Positions 43,224-50,722 of a stretch of 64,000 nucleotides of DNA are shown piece by piece. Position 1 is the stretch's first letter. Every line of letters begins with the position of its first letter. The position numbers and the translations under genes are program-made. The notes beneath the pieces are model-generated. The model ran no database searches and was not told the origin of the DNA. It was given only the letters and a program-made list of their open reading frames with translations. Source of the DNA: DATAJX01 sp036261915 (GTDB lineage: Bacteria; Pseudomonadota; Alphaproteobacteria; UBA2136; UBA6156); NCBI GenBank assembly GCA_036261915.1, contig DATAJX010000003.1, positions 62,001 through 126,000 on the forward strand. The letters are read 5' to 3'.

Positions 43224-43856
43224 ATGGGTATCATGGTTTTGATCGTTGCCCTCATCTGCATCCTCAACTTCGGCATTTCCTGGTGGAATGCCTATGTGTG
43301 CGGAAACGTGTGGGAAGACTCGAAGACCGAAGGCGGTTTCATCAGGCTTCTGGTCTGGTGTGCGGCCATCCAGAGCGCGCTGGGCTTCAGTTCGGTGTAT
43401 ATCATCGTGCTGTTGCTGGCGACCACCGCCCTGGGGGTTGTTGAACCCGACATGGTTGGCCAGCTTTGGAAGATCACGCTGTCGTTCTGGTACCTGGCGG
43501 TGATTTTCCCGCTGCTGGGCACCGGCCTGATCATCACCATCCATTCGGTGATGGAGGCCATCCGCCGCAAGGACATGCTTTCGGCGGGCATTGCGACCTA
43601 CAACACCGTGGCCCAGGTTTCGAACATGTATGACGCCTACCAGAACGTGGGCGCGACGTCGGACGTGGCCGGCGAGGCGGTCGGTTCGCTGTTCTCGGGC
43701 GGCGATTCGGACGACGCCAAGGCCAAGCTTGCGTTGCTGGCCCTGATGCTGGTGCTGGTGGCGGTGATGGCCGGTGCGGTGACGACGTACCTTCTGATCC
43801 AGAAGTACGCCAGTACGGCGCCCCGCGTTTTGGGCAAAGGCTACGCCCGCGCCTAA
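43224..43856 (+). CDS. Multi-TM membrane protein, unknown
   Basis: A 210-residue protein with a GGAG ribosome-binding site 7 bases before the ATG. Hydrophobic segments lie at about 4-22, 44-70, 86-106 and 167-193. A helical loop with SNMYDAYQNVGATSDVAGEAVGSLF separates the third and fourth. The first segment (IVALICILNFGISWWNAYVCG) carries Trp-Trp. It is monocistronic, closed by a strong terminator. No family recognised. Confidence 0.7.
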   Translation: MGIMVLIVALICILNFGISWWNAYVCGNVWEDSKTEGGFIRLLVWCAAIQSALGFSSVYIIVLLLATTALGVVEPDMVGQLWKITLSFWYLAVIFPLLGTGLIITIHSVMEAIRRKDMLSAGIATYNTVAQVSNMYDAYQNVGATSDVAGEAVGSLFSGGDSDDAKAKLALLALMLVLVAVMAGAVTTYLLIQKYASTAPRVLGKGYARA

Positions 43857-43871
43857 CCCTGTTATCGAAAA

Positions 43872-43905
43872 AGACCCCGTCGCTACCAAGCGGCGGGGTT
43901 TTTTG
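43872..43905 (+). terminator. Rho-independent terminator after the 210-aa gene
   Basis: GACCCCGTCGC-TACCAA-GCGGCGGGGTTTTTTG; a GC-rich stem with one internal mismatch followed by six T on the plus strand. Confidence 0.85.
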
Positions 43906-43918
43906 TTTTGGCGTTTGC

Positions 43919-44575
43919 CTAGTTCATGTCGGAGTCGGCGAGGGGATCGGCCTGGCGGGAGGCGCCGCTGCCGAAGGTGTTGCGCTTGACCGGCGGCTGG
44001 CCTGCCGTGTTGCTGTTGGCCACGGTGAGGTAATCGTGGACCTGCGCCACGCCGCGGGTGGTGCGCAGCACGTGGAGCACGTGCTCGTGCTCGGCGCTGC
44101 TGCCCGTGCTGCCCATGATGTAGACGTTGTTGTTGACCACCGTGATGAGGTAGTTGAGCGGATAAGCGTCGCTGGCGCCGAACAGGCGGGGCTGTATCTG
44201 CGTGGCGATCCAGCCGTCGCGCGCGCGCTGGGCGGCGGAATAGGCCGCGCCCACGAACAGTTCGTTATAAACCCGTTTGACGCCTTCGGTGCGGCGGACG
44301 ATGTCGAGCACCTTTTCGCCCTCGGCGCGCGTGGCCACGATGCCGGTGAGCAGGACGTCGCCGTAGTACACATCGATGCCGATGTCGGTCAGCCAGCTGC
44401 CCTGCACCTGCGCCAGGTTGTTTTTGATGCCGATTTTCAGGCCGGTATCTTCGGTGGTTTGGCCGACGGGCCGATCTTGCAGGCCCACATAGCCCGCGCC
44501 GGTGCCCAGCGCGACAGGCACGCAGGCGCTGAGGATGGTGGAAGCGAGGACGGCGAGGGTGGCGAGGCGGCGCAT
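43919..44575 (-). CDS. BON-domain outer-membrane lipoprotein (DolP/YraP-like)
   Basis: A 218-residue lipoprotein. The ATG at 44575 gives lipobox LSAC (Cys18). Two BON domains follow (about 45-110 and 115-185): GIKNNLAQVQGSWLTDIGIDVYYGDVLLTGIV and LNYLITVVNNNVYIMGS, each with the conserved V-x-L-x-G ending. DolP/YraP localises to septal outer membrane in E. coli and supports envelope integrity. Its neighbours yraN and the LpoA-like gene are the same partners as in the E. coli lpoA-yraN-diaA-yraP cluster, here in another orientation. Confidence 0.88.
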   Translation of the reverse strand: MRRLATLAVLASTILSACVPVALGTGAGYVGLQDRPVGQTTEDTGLKIGIKNNLAQVQGSWLTDIGIDVYYGDVLLTGIVATRAEGEKVLDIVRRTEGVKRVYNELFVGAAYSAAQRARDGWIATQIQPRLFGASDAYPLNYLITVVNNNVYIMGSTGSSAEHEHVLHVLRTTRGVAQVHDYLTVANSNTAGQPPVKRNTFGSGASRQADPLADSDMN

Positions 44576-44628
44576 GGCGGTGGCTTTCTTGTTTGTGGCG
44601 GCGATGGTGTGGGGTTTGGGCCGAAAGG

Positions 44629-44988
44629 TCAAGTGATGTTGGCGACGATGCGCACGAACGGCCATTGGGGGAACACCGTGCAGAGGTCGAACCGGATATG
44701 ATGCCGCGGATAAAGCTTTTGCAGCGCGTTGGCCTCGCGAGTCAGCCGCTGGTGCTGGCCTGGCGACAGCGCCAGGTGGGCGGCGCTTTCGGACGGGCGG
44801 TATTTGACCTCGACCAGCACCAGCGTTTGGTTACGCTGGAGGAGCAGGTCGGTTTGCGCCAGCGCGCGGGTAGGCCGCCTGGCGGGCAGATATCCGCGCA
44901 GGATGTAGGCAGTGAGGGCGGCGGCTTCGGCTATTTTGCCCTTGAGGTGGTTGTGCGCGTGCGGGGGGTGGCGTAGCTTCATGCCCAT
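44629..44988 (-). CDS. yraN: YraN/UPF0102 family nuclease-like protein
   Basis: A 119-residue protein. The restriction-endonuclease-like core is visible: GKIAEAAALTAYILRGY, then AQTDLLLQRNQTLVLVEVKYR with the Asp and the ExK motif. The family is fused or neighbours to LpoA and 16S rRNA methylase RsmI in many proteobacteria; biochemical function is not settled. The start (44988 or 44982) shares bases with the start of the divergent LpoA-like gene, so its promoter must lie inside that gene. Confidence 0.9.
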   Translation of the reverse strand: MGMKLRHPPHAHNHLKGKIAEAAALTAYILRGYLPARRPTRALAQTDLLLQRNQTLVLVEVKYRPSESAAHLALSPGQHQRLTREANALQKLYPRHHIRFDLCTVFPQWPFVRIVANIT

Positions 44989-46615
44989 GAACAATAAGAG
45001 CTGGATGTTGCTGGCCGCAACGGTTTTATCGACAGGTGCGTTGAACAGCTGGGCCGCCACGCCCGCGCCGCTGGCCGCCAACCCCGCCGCCGTGGCCCCG
45101 GCCGTGAGCCCGCTGGAGCGCAACCTGCTGGAGGCCGCGGCGGCTTTGCGCCGTGGCGACGCGCAGAAGGCCATTGAAATTTACAAGCCGCTGGTGAACG
45201 CCCCCGATGATGTGAAGCGCGCGCAGGCCCGTTTTGGCCTGGCTTTGGCCTTTGACCGTGCCGGCGACGACGCACAGGCCGTGAAGGTGCTGGAAGGCAC
45301 CGTGGCCGACGCCAGCGCGCTGGGCAAGAACATTGCCGAATTGCGCGCGCGTTTGCTGCTGCAGCTGGCCAGCCGTGACCTGGCGCTGGGCAACCCGGTT
45401 TCGGCCCAGGGCTGGCTGGGCCAGTACGCCCGGCTGACCGCGCAGCCGGAATACCCGCGTTATATGCGGCTTTTGAAGCGCGCCACGGGTGGGGCCGAAG
45501 TGACCACCGGGGCCACCCTGCCGCAACTGAAGGTGGGCGTGCTGCTGCCGCTGAGCGGTCCGCTGGCCGCCACCGGCGCCGATATTTTGCGCGGCCTGCA
45601 GCTGGGTTTGCAGCAGCAACCCAAGGACCAGGCCGAAAGCCTTGTGCTGGCGCCGTTTGATACCGCTGCCGGGGCCGAGGCCGCCGCCCATGCCGCGCTG
45701 GCCGCCGGGGTGGGCGTCATTGCCGGGCCGTTACTCTCGACCGATGTGGACGCGGTGAATGATGTGGCCAAGCCCGCCAATGTGCCGGTGATCGCCTTTA
45801 CGACCGACCGCAGCGTGTTGCAGGAAGGCGCGACCAGCATAGGCTATTTGCCCGCCGAGCAGGCCCGCGCCGTGGCCGACTGGGCCGCCGGGCAGGGCTA
45901 CGCCAAGGTGGCCACGCTGGTGCCCAGCAGCCCGTATGGCAGCGAGGTGAACGATGCCTTCCGCGACCAGGCCCAGCAGAACGGGCTGGCCATTGCCAAG
46001 AGCGCCTTTTACAACCCGCAGAACGTGGACCTGAGCGGCACCGTGCGCGACCTGGTGGGTGGCAAACCGGTGAGCGGCACCGCGCCGTTCGAGGCCGTGT
46101 TCGCCCCCGCCCCGGCCAGCGCTTTACCGCTGATCACCAGCCAGCTGGCCTATTTTGACCTGGACAAGGCGGGCGTGCAGCTGCTGGGCACCGGCTTGTG
46201 GCAGAACAACGATTTATTGAAACCCGGCGCCAACGGCGCGCGCGGCGCGATATTTGCCGTGCCCACCAAGACGCCGGACGTGGACAAGGCCTACGCCGAG
46301 GCCTTTGGCGCGGCGCCCAACGGCGGCGCGGCCATTTTGGGCTACGACCTGGCCTATGTGCTGGGCGAGGCCGCGGTGGAATTGCGCGTGAACGGCGTGC
46401 CGCTGGCCGACACCCTGCACCGGCCCGAAGGATTTTATGCGCCGGGCGGCTACGTGCGCTTCAGGACCGAGGGCGGTGCCGAGCGCGGGCTGGACATTGT
46501 GCGGATAGACGGCGACGGCTTTAAGGTTCTGGTACCTGCCCTGCCGCAGGTGCCGCTACCCCTGCCCGGCAGCCTGACCCCGCAAGGGGCGCGCGCCGGC
46601 TGGAAGCTGTGGTAG
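44987..46615 (+). CDS. LpoA-like penicillin-binding protein activator
   Basis: A 542-residue exported protein with a signal sequence (MLLAATVLSTGALNSWA). An N-terminal TPR-like helical part (about 35-165, LEAAAALRRGDAQKAIEIYKPL) precedes a periplasmic-binding-protein type I fold (LKVGVLLPLSGPLAATGADILRGLQLGL onwards, with GVIAGPLLSTDVDAVNDVA and VIAFTTDRSV). This is the LpoA layout, an activator of PBP1A in peptidoglycan synthesis, though no lipobox Cys is obvious, unlike E. coli LpoA. The start may also be the ATG at 45005, better placed for AAGAG. Convergence of context (yraN, BON protein) supports the call. Confidence 0.85.
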   Translation: MNNKSWMLLAATVLSTGALNSWAATPAPLAANPAAVAPAVSPLERNLLEAAAALRRGDAQKAIEIYKPLVNAPDDVKRAQARFGLALAFDRAGDDAQAVKVLEGTVADASALGKNIAELRARLLLQLASRDLALGNPVSAQGWLGQYARLTAQPEYPRYMRLLKRATGGAEVTTGATLPQLKVGVLLPLSGPLAATGADILRGLQLGLQQQPKDQAESLVLAPFDTAAGAEAAAHAALAAGVGVIAGPLLSTDVDAVNDVAKPANVPVIAFTTDRSVLQEGATSIGYLPAEQARAVADWAAGQGYAKVATLVPSSPYGSEVNDAFRDQAQQNGLAIAKSAFYNPQNVDLSGTVRDLVGGKPVSGTAPFEAVFAPAPASALPLITSQLAYFDLDKAGVQLLGTGLWQNNDLLKPGANGARGAIFAVPTKTPDVDKAYAEAFGAAPNGGAAILGYDLAYVLGEAAVELRVNGVPLADTLHRPEGFYAPGGYVRFRTEGGAERGLDIVRIDGDGFKVLVPALPQVPLPLPGSLTPQGARAGWKLW

Positions 46616-46694
46616 CCCTTGCCCAAGCCCCGGCGCAGGCGTAACCTGCCGCCACTCAAAAACGCCTTAATGAACGCTTTTTGGAGAAACACCC

Positions 46695-46919
46695 ATGGGC
46701 AAGATCTGTTGCTCAAGTCAGAATTTGCGGATGACGCAGAAATCGCCGCCGCTGGCGCCCGAAACACCCGGGCACACGGCAAAGACCATCGGCCAGCGCC
46801 TTGCGGTGGCCTGTGTGATGGGCATGGTTCATTTTATCCGTGGCCTCAGCACCTTGCTGAGCGGGGATATTTTGAACAAGGACACCATGAGCTGGTTGCG
46901 CCGCCGCCCCACCGCCTGA
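46695..46919 (+). CDS. Small protein (74 aa), unknown
   Basis: GGAGAAA precedes the ATG at 46695 at good distance. The protein starts MGKICCSSQN with two adjacent Cys, has a moderately hydrophobic helix (about 36-58, LAVACVMGMVHFIRGLSTLL) and a basic C-terminus (MSWLRRRPTA). It lies between the LpoA-like gene and a strong terminator and could be co-transcribed. Alternative open frames in the region lack a ribosome-binding site. No family recognised. Confidence 0.5.
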   Translation: MGKICCSSQNLRMTQKSPPLAPETPGHTAKTIGQRLAVACVMGMVHFIRGLSTLLSGDILNKDTMSWLRRRPTA

Positions 46920-46935
46920 CCGCACTGTTTGATAA

Positions 46936-46970
46936 AAAAACGGCCCCCTGCAAAGGAGGCCGTTTTTGTT
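46936..46970. terminator. Bidirectional terminator between convergent genes
   Basis: AAAAACGGCC / GGCCGTTTTT with a 12-base loop and A/T tracts on both sides serves the 74-aa gene on the plus strand and pyrE on the minus strand. Confidence 0.8.
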
Positions 46971-46974
46971 TTGG

Positions 46975-47580
46975 CTAGGCATCGACCGTTTTGGGGACGA
47001 AGCCGATGGGCAGCAGTTCGGCTGCGGTGAACAGCCGGTAGAACGGGATTTTTTGACCCCGGAACAGCTCGATGGCGCCTTCCTGCCTGTCGACCACCGT
47101 GATGGCCGCCACCACCGTGGCGCCGAAGGCCTGCGCCTGCATGGCGGCTTTCATGGCCGATTCGCCGGTGGTGGTGACGTCTTCGACGATGACCACCTGC
47201 TTGCCTTGCAGGCTTTCGTTGTCGGCAAAGCCGTCGACCCACACGCCGGTGCCGTGGTCCTTGGGTTTTTTACGCACCCAGAAGCTGGCGGAATACCGGC
47301 CGCAGTTGACCCAGAATGCCATGGCCACCGACTGCGCCAGCGGCACGCCCGCCAGTTCGAGCCCGCCGACGTACAGCGGATCGGGCAGCTTGACGGCATT
47401 TTCGAGCACCTCGCAGATGCCGTTGGCGATGAACATGGCCTCGCGCCCCTGCGAGAGCGTGGCATTGACGTTGCAGTAGTAATTGCTGGTTTTACCCGAA
47501 GCCAGGCGGACGTTTTTGAGGCCGACCGAGCGCTGGCGCAGGGTGGTGAGCAGGTCGTCGCGGTGGGTGAAGCTGGGCAT
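46975..47580 (-). CDS. pyrE: Orotate phosphoribosyltransferase
   Basis: A 201-residue enzyme of de novo pyrimidine synthesis, orotate plus PRPP to OMP. The ATG at 47580 has GGAG 7 bases upstream. Motifs: LASGKTSNYYCNVNATLS at the N-terminus, YVGGLELAGVPLA, VRKKPKDHGTG and the PRPP loop VVIVEDVTTTGES. The length is normal for the bacterial enzyme. A sigma-70-like promoter overlaps the terminator of the preceding gene. pyrF, the next enzyme, lies 16 kb away. Confidence 0.95.
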   Translation of the reverse strand: MPSFTHRDDLLTTLRQRSVGLKNVRLASGKTSNYYCNVNATLSQGREAMFIANGICEVLENAVKLPDPLYVGGLELAGVPLAQSVAMAFWVNCGRYSASFWVRKKPKDHGTGVWVDGFADNESLQGKQVVIVEDVTTTGESAMKAAMQAQAFGATVVAAITVVDRQEGAIELFRGQKIPFYRLFTAAELLPIGFVPKTVDA

Positions 47581-47615
47581 GGGATTTTCTCCGGAAACGG
47601 GATGTGAAGTGCTGC

Positions 47616-47643
47616 TGTATACTCCAGATGGCGCGCATGGCAA
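47616..47643 (-). promoter_or_regulatory. Candidate sigma-70 promoter of pyrE
   Basis: On the minus strand TTGCCA (47638-47643) and TATACA (47616-47621) are 16 bases apart, giving a leader of about 30 bases with a GGAG ribosome-binding site. No attenuator-type hairpin with a uridine-rich leader is seen. Confidence 0.55.
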
Positions 47644-47672
47644 AGGCCCGCTCTTTTTCAGAGCGGGCCTTT
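47642..47672 (-). terminator. Hairpin terminator after the 132-aa gene
   Basis: AAAGGCCCGCTCT-GAAAA-AGAGCGGGCCTTT directly follows the stop at 47675. The T-tail is short, but the stem is long and perfect. It overlaps the -35 element of pyrE. Confidence 0.7.
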
Positions 47673-47674
47673 GG

Positions 47675-48073
47675 TTAACCTTCGGTACTGCAGATGCGCG
47701 GTGGCTGGATCTTTTCGGGCCGCAGCAACGTGGCCGCCACGCCGCCCATAAAGACCACCGACACGAGAAACCAGAACTGGAACATGATGCGGCTTGCGAC
47801 AGGGGCCTGGGGCTCGTTGAACAGCAGATAGACGCTCCAGCACATGAGCGGTGCCGCAAAACCGGCAGTGATTGCACCGGAAAGGCCGAGGCTACGCTCG
47901 TTGCCGGCCACCTGATGGAGGACAAGCACCACCAGCATCAATCCGATACCGACGGTGAACAGATAGCCGGGCTTGGTCATGAGCAGATAGCCGCTGGCCG
48001 AGAAATGCGCCGCCAGAGCCAGCGCAATTCCCAGCACAACGACCGACGCGATACGCCGGAAAGTAAGTTGCAT
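47675..48073 (-). CDS. Small multi-TM protein, unknown
   Basis: A 132-residue protein with a CAGGAG ribosome-binding site before the ATG at 48073. Four hydrophobic segments (about 9-31, 37-54, 64-83 and 96-115) and a basic/Pro C-terminal tail ending ICSTEG. The layout is like that of the proteins at 41063, 41642 and 42270. No family recognised. Confidence 0.65.
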   Translation of the reverse strand: MQLTFRRIASVVVLGIALALAAHFSASGYLLMTKPGYLFTVGIGLMLVVLVLHQVAGNERSLGLSGAITAGFAAPLMCWSVYLLFNEPQAPVASRIMFQFWFLVSVVFMGGVAATLLRPEKIQPPRICSTEG

Positions 48074-48189
48074 GAGGAACTCCTGCGAGGGTTAGGGGCC
48101 CATTTGCGGTGCCACCAGGGAAACACGTAAAGATAAACACTTAGCCGGTGCTGCATGCACCGGTTGTATGTAAAATTCAAGTAGGAATT

Positions 48190-48232
48190 CTTATGAAGTT
48201 TGCCATTCGGCACATTCGCTCACGCGTTTCAG
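48190..48232. repeat. Dispersed intergenic hairpin repeat, copy C
   Basis: CTTATGAAGTT, a short stem TGCC-ATTC-GGCA, then CGCTCACGCGT, the last identical to copy B. The repeat touches the holA stop codon (48229-48231). Its stem is the most degraded of the five. Confidence 0.5.
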
Positions 48233-49260
48233 GAAGAAAGAGCCAATAAGGCGCGGGCCAGCGGAAGCTGGCCGGAAAACAGGCCGCTGCGGGCGGCACT
48301 GATGGTATCGAGCGCGTAGACGGGCAGCGTGGCGAGGCGCCCGGCCGGATAGCTTTGTATTTGGCCGAGGAACTGCTTTTTGGCGTCGGGCGGGGCTTTG
48401 CCCTTGCCGTTTTTGGTGAGCACTTCGTCGGTGCTCAGGCCTTCTTTGAGCATGGCCTGTGCGGCCTTGAGGTTTTGCAGGTGGCGCAGCACCACCATGA
48501 AGGCGCCGTTGAGGTCTTCGCCTTGCGCCAGCAGGTTTTGCGTGAGCCTGTCGGTGAGTACCTTATCGCGCGCGCCGACGGCTTCGGCCAGCCGGAACAC
48601 ATCGATGGGAATGGCGCCCGCCACGCACTGGCGCACGTGGTCTTCGGTAATGGTTTCGTCGCCCGCGTAGAGGCAGAGCTTTTCGACCTCGCGGGCGGCG
48701 ATGTCCCTATCGGCCCCCAGGTGCTGGGCCAGCAGGCCGATGGCGTGGCTTTCCACCTTTTTGCCCGCCTGATTAAACGCGTTTTGCAGGTACTGGCTGA
48801 GGTCGGACGTCTTATCGAGGTAGAACCGCACGGCGAGGGCCTGCGGGTGGGCCTCGGCGGCCTTGACCAGCGGGCTCTTCTTTTCGAGGTGCTTGGGCAC
48901 CGCCAGCACGATGAAGCAGTTTTCCAGCGGGCCTTGCAGCGTGGCTTTGACCGCATCGGTGAGGGCGGCGATCTCTTCGGCGCGTTCGTTGCCCGTGAGG
49001 CCGCCCAGCGTGATGAGCCGCTTGCCACCGCCGAACGGGATGGTGGCGGCCTTGGCCGGCAGGCTGGTGGGGTCGGCCGCGATGTCGGTAAGCGTCAGTT
49101 TGTCGGAGCCGAAGGGGTCGTTGGGGTCGAGCCCGCTTTGCTTGATGGCGGCTTCGGCGGCCTGGCGCAGGGCACCGGCGTCGTCGCCCCACAGCAGCAG
49201 CAGGCCGGGCAGGCCCTCTTTCAGCTTTTGGCCAAGCTGGTTGCCGTAGCAGGTGGCCAT
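48229..49260 (-). CDS. holA: DNA polymerase III delta subunit
   Basis: A 343-residue clamp-loader subunit. LLLLWGDDAGALRQAAEAAIKQ near the N-terminus is the degenerate nucleotide-binding loop of HolA. Later motifs include FGGGKRLITLGG, the PKHLEKKSPLVKAAEAH segment, GADRDIAAREVEKLCLYAG and CVAGAIPIDVFRLAEAVGARD. It opens the beta clamp during loading. It lies 4 bases downstream of lptE in the usual leuS-lptE-holA order of proteobacteria, although leuS here is separated by a gene on the other strand. Confidence 0.93.
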   Translation of the reverse strand: MATCYGNQLGQKLKEGLPGLLLLWGDDAGALRQAAEAAIKQSGLDPNDPFGSDKLTLTDIAADPTSLPAKAATIPFGGGKRLITLGGLTGNERAEEIAALTDAVKATLQGPLENCFIVLAVPKHLEKKSPLVKAAEAHPQALAVRFYLDKTSDLSQYLQNAFNQAGKKVESHAIGLLAQHLGADRDIAAREVEKLCLYAGDETITEDHVRQCVAGAIPIDVFRLAEAVGARDKVLTDRLTQNLLAQGEDLNGAFMVVLRHLQNLKAAQAMLKEGLSTDEVLTKNGKGKAPPDAKKQFLGQIQSYPAGRLATLPVYALDTISAARSGLFSGQLPLARALLALSS

Positions 49261-49264
49261 GGGC

Positions 49265-49825
49265 CTACGGTTTATGTTTTTTGGATTGCTCGGGCGCGAG
49301 TTCGGCCGGGGTGGGCGCCGCGATGGGGTGGGCGTAGTAGAGCGCGATGCGGCGGCTGATCTCGGCGGCGATGTTGTCGGCCGCCGTCAGCCGCGAGAAG
49401 TTTTTGCTGGCTTCGGTGGAATACGGCGATTCTTCGACATTATAGGCCGAACTGGCGCTGACCTGCGTGCGCAGCAGCACCTTGCCTTCGGGGTTGGTGA
49501 GCGTGAGCGTGGCCTGCATGATGATCTCGGCCCGGCTGGTGGTGGCGGTTTTTTCGACCGCCAGGGTGGCCGTTTGCTCGTGGATATTCACGTCGAGCAG
49601 GTCGAGCGTGGCGGCCTGGTCGGGGAAATCGAGCCGCAGCTTTTGCGCAATGCGCTGGGCGGGGCGGCGCTCGCCCGGCAGCAGCTTGCTGCCGCCCATT
49701 TCGACCGTGCCGACCTGCACCTTGTGGGCCGAGGCCGCGCCGCCCGCCATAGGCGCATACAACGGCGTATAGCCGCAAGCGGTGAGCGAAAGGGCCAGAA
49801 GCGTGGTGCTGAAAAGGTTGCGCAT
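49265..49825 (-). CDS. lptE: LptE-type LPS-assembly lipoprotein
   Basis: A 186-residue lipoprotein; the ATG at 49825 gives a short signal with lipobox LTAC (Cys16). GYTPLYAP follows directly, as in alphaproteobacterial LptE, and LRTQVSASSAYNVEESPYS plus the final helix with AAEISRRIALYYA match the family. LptE plugs the LptD barrel that places LPS in the outer leaflet. Only 4 bases separate it from holA. Confidence 0.9.
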   Translation of the reverse strand: MRNLFSTTLLALSLTACGYTPLYAPMAGGAASAHKVQVGTVEMGGSKLLPGERRPAQRIAQKLRLDFPDQAATLDLLDVNIHEQTATLAVEKTATTSRAEIIMQATLTLTNPEGKVLLRTQVSASSAYNVEESPYSTEASKNFSRLTAADNIAAEISRRIALYYAHPIAAPTPAELAPEQSKKHKP

Positions 49826-49968
49826 GGCGGCACGATAGCCCTTTGCGTTTGTTTTGGCGAGAGGTTGAAAATTGGCTGAAACGCCCCATTTAAGAGGCAT
49901 CAATTACCGTTTGCCTTCGCAGACGGTCCCCACCGCCCCCGGTGTGGGGCCTACCTGTGGAGATTACC

Positions 49969-50685
49969 ATGACCAAGGCACTGATTTTGGTGCACACGGC
50001 CATCATGAACCCCGGCCAGACCCGCGAGGGTTGGCTGAAAACCATGGTGGGCGACCCGCTGACCGGCCAAGCCGGGCGCATTATTCGCGCCCTGCAGATG
50101 GGCACGATGCTGACGGGTTGCGGGTTGTACATTCCCGTGGCGCCCCAGCAGCTTGACCCGGCCAAGAGCACCGACAGGCTTCCGGAAGAATTCACGGAAG
50201 CCCTGAAGCTGGTAAGCCGGGAGTGGCAGGCCTTTGGGCTTGACCGTGAGCAAGCCCTTGAACTGTTGGGCACTGCCCATGTGGACTGGTGGGAAGGCGT
50301 GCCTTCGAGCCAGATCAACACCGCCGGTGAAGCCCGGCGGGCGATCGAGCATGCCAAGCTTTACGGCTTTAACATGCTGTGCCCGGTGAGCACCGGTTAC
50401 GGCCATGCGGCAAGGGCGGTGCAAACCGTGTTTGCCGCGGCGGCCAAGGAGGGGCTGGCGGTGTGGGGTTGTGCCGATACCCCGTTTGAAGGGCTGGACG
50501 GCCAACTGGCGGCGATTGTTGACCCCCCGCATGTGGCCGACGCGCCCTTTTTACGGGAGGCCGGGGAAACCCAGCCGCATGAGCTGGTGACCGACATATT
50601 TAAAACCTGCAAGGCCGACAAAGCCAAATACAAGCAGGTGTGGAATATGCTGCAAACCACGCTGGCCCGCCTGAAAGCGGCCTGA
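49969..50685 (+). CDS. DUF218/YdcF-like protein, divergent
   Basis: A 238-residue soluble protein with GGAG before the ATG at 49969. It opens with a beta strand (ALILVHTAIMNPG) and RIIRALQM, then SSQINTAGEARRAIEHAKLYG and LCPVSTGYGHAARAVQTVF. The latter two correspond in spacing to the S-xNT-xEN and VTSxxHxxRA motifs of the DUF218 (YdcF/SanA/ElyC) family. Those proteins are linked to envelope or peptidoglycan functions and some bind SAM. Here there is no membrane segment and the motifs are altered, so the call is tentative. It lies opposite to and between lptE and leuS. Confidence 0.55.
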   Translation: MTKALILVHTAIMNPGQTREGWLKTMVGDPLTGQAGRIIRALQMGTMLTGCGLYIPVAPQQLDPAKSTDRLPEEFTEALKLVSREWQAFGLDREQALELLGTAHVDWWEGVPSSQINTAGEARRAIEHAKLYGFNMLCPVSTGYGHAARAVQTVFAAAAKEGLAVWGCADTPFEGLDGQLAAIVDPPHVADAPFLREAGETQPHELVTDIFKTCKADKAKYKQVWNMLQTTLARLKAA

Positions 50686-50693
50686 ACGAACGA

Positions 50694-50722
50694 AAACGCC
50701 GCCCCGGTTGGGGCGGCGTTTT
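50694..50722. terminator. Bidirectional terminator between convergent genes
   Basis: AACGCCGCCCC-GGTT-GGGGCGGCGTT flanked by A and T runs. The T-run runs into the leuS stop codon (50723-50725), so the structure serves the DUF218-like gene and leuS. Confidence 0.85.

Noticed and set aside
43036..43242. 68-codon open frame before the 210-aa membrane gene
   Set aside because: Overlaps the start of the better-supported gene, Pro-rich, no ribosome-binding site.
46619..46978. 119-codon frame downstream of the LpoA-like gene
   Set aside because: It runs through the terminator and lacks a start signal; the 74-codon frame in the same place has a good ribosome-binding site.
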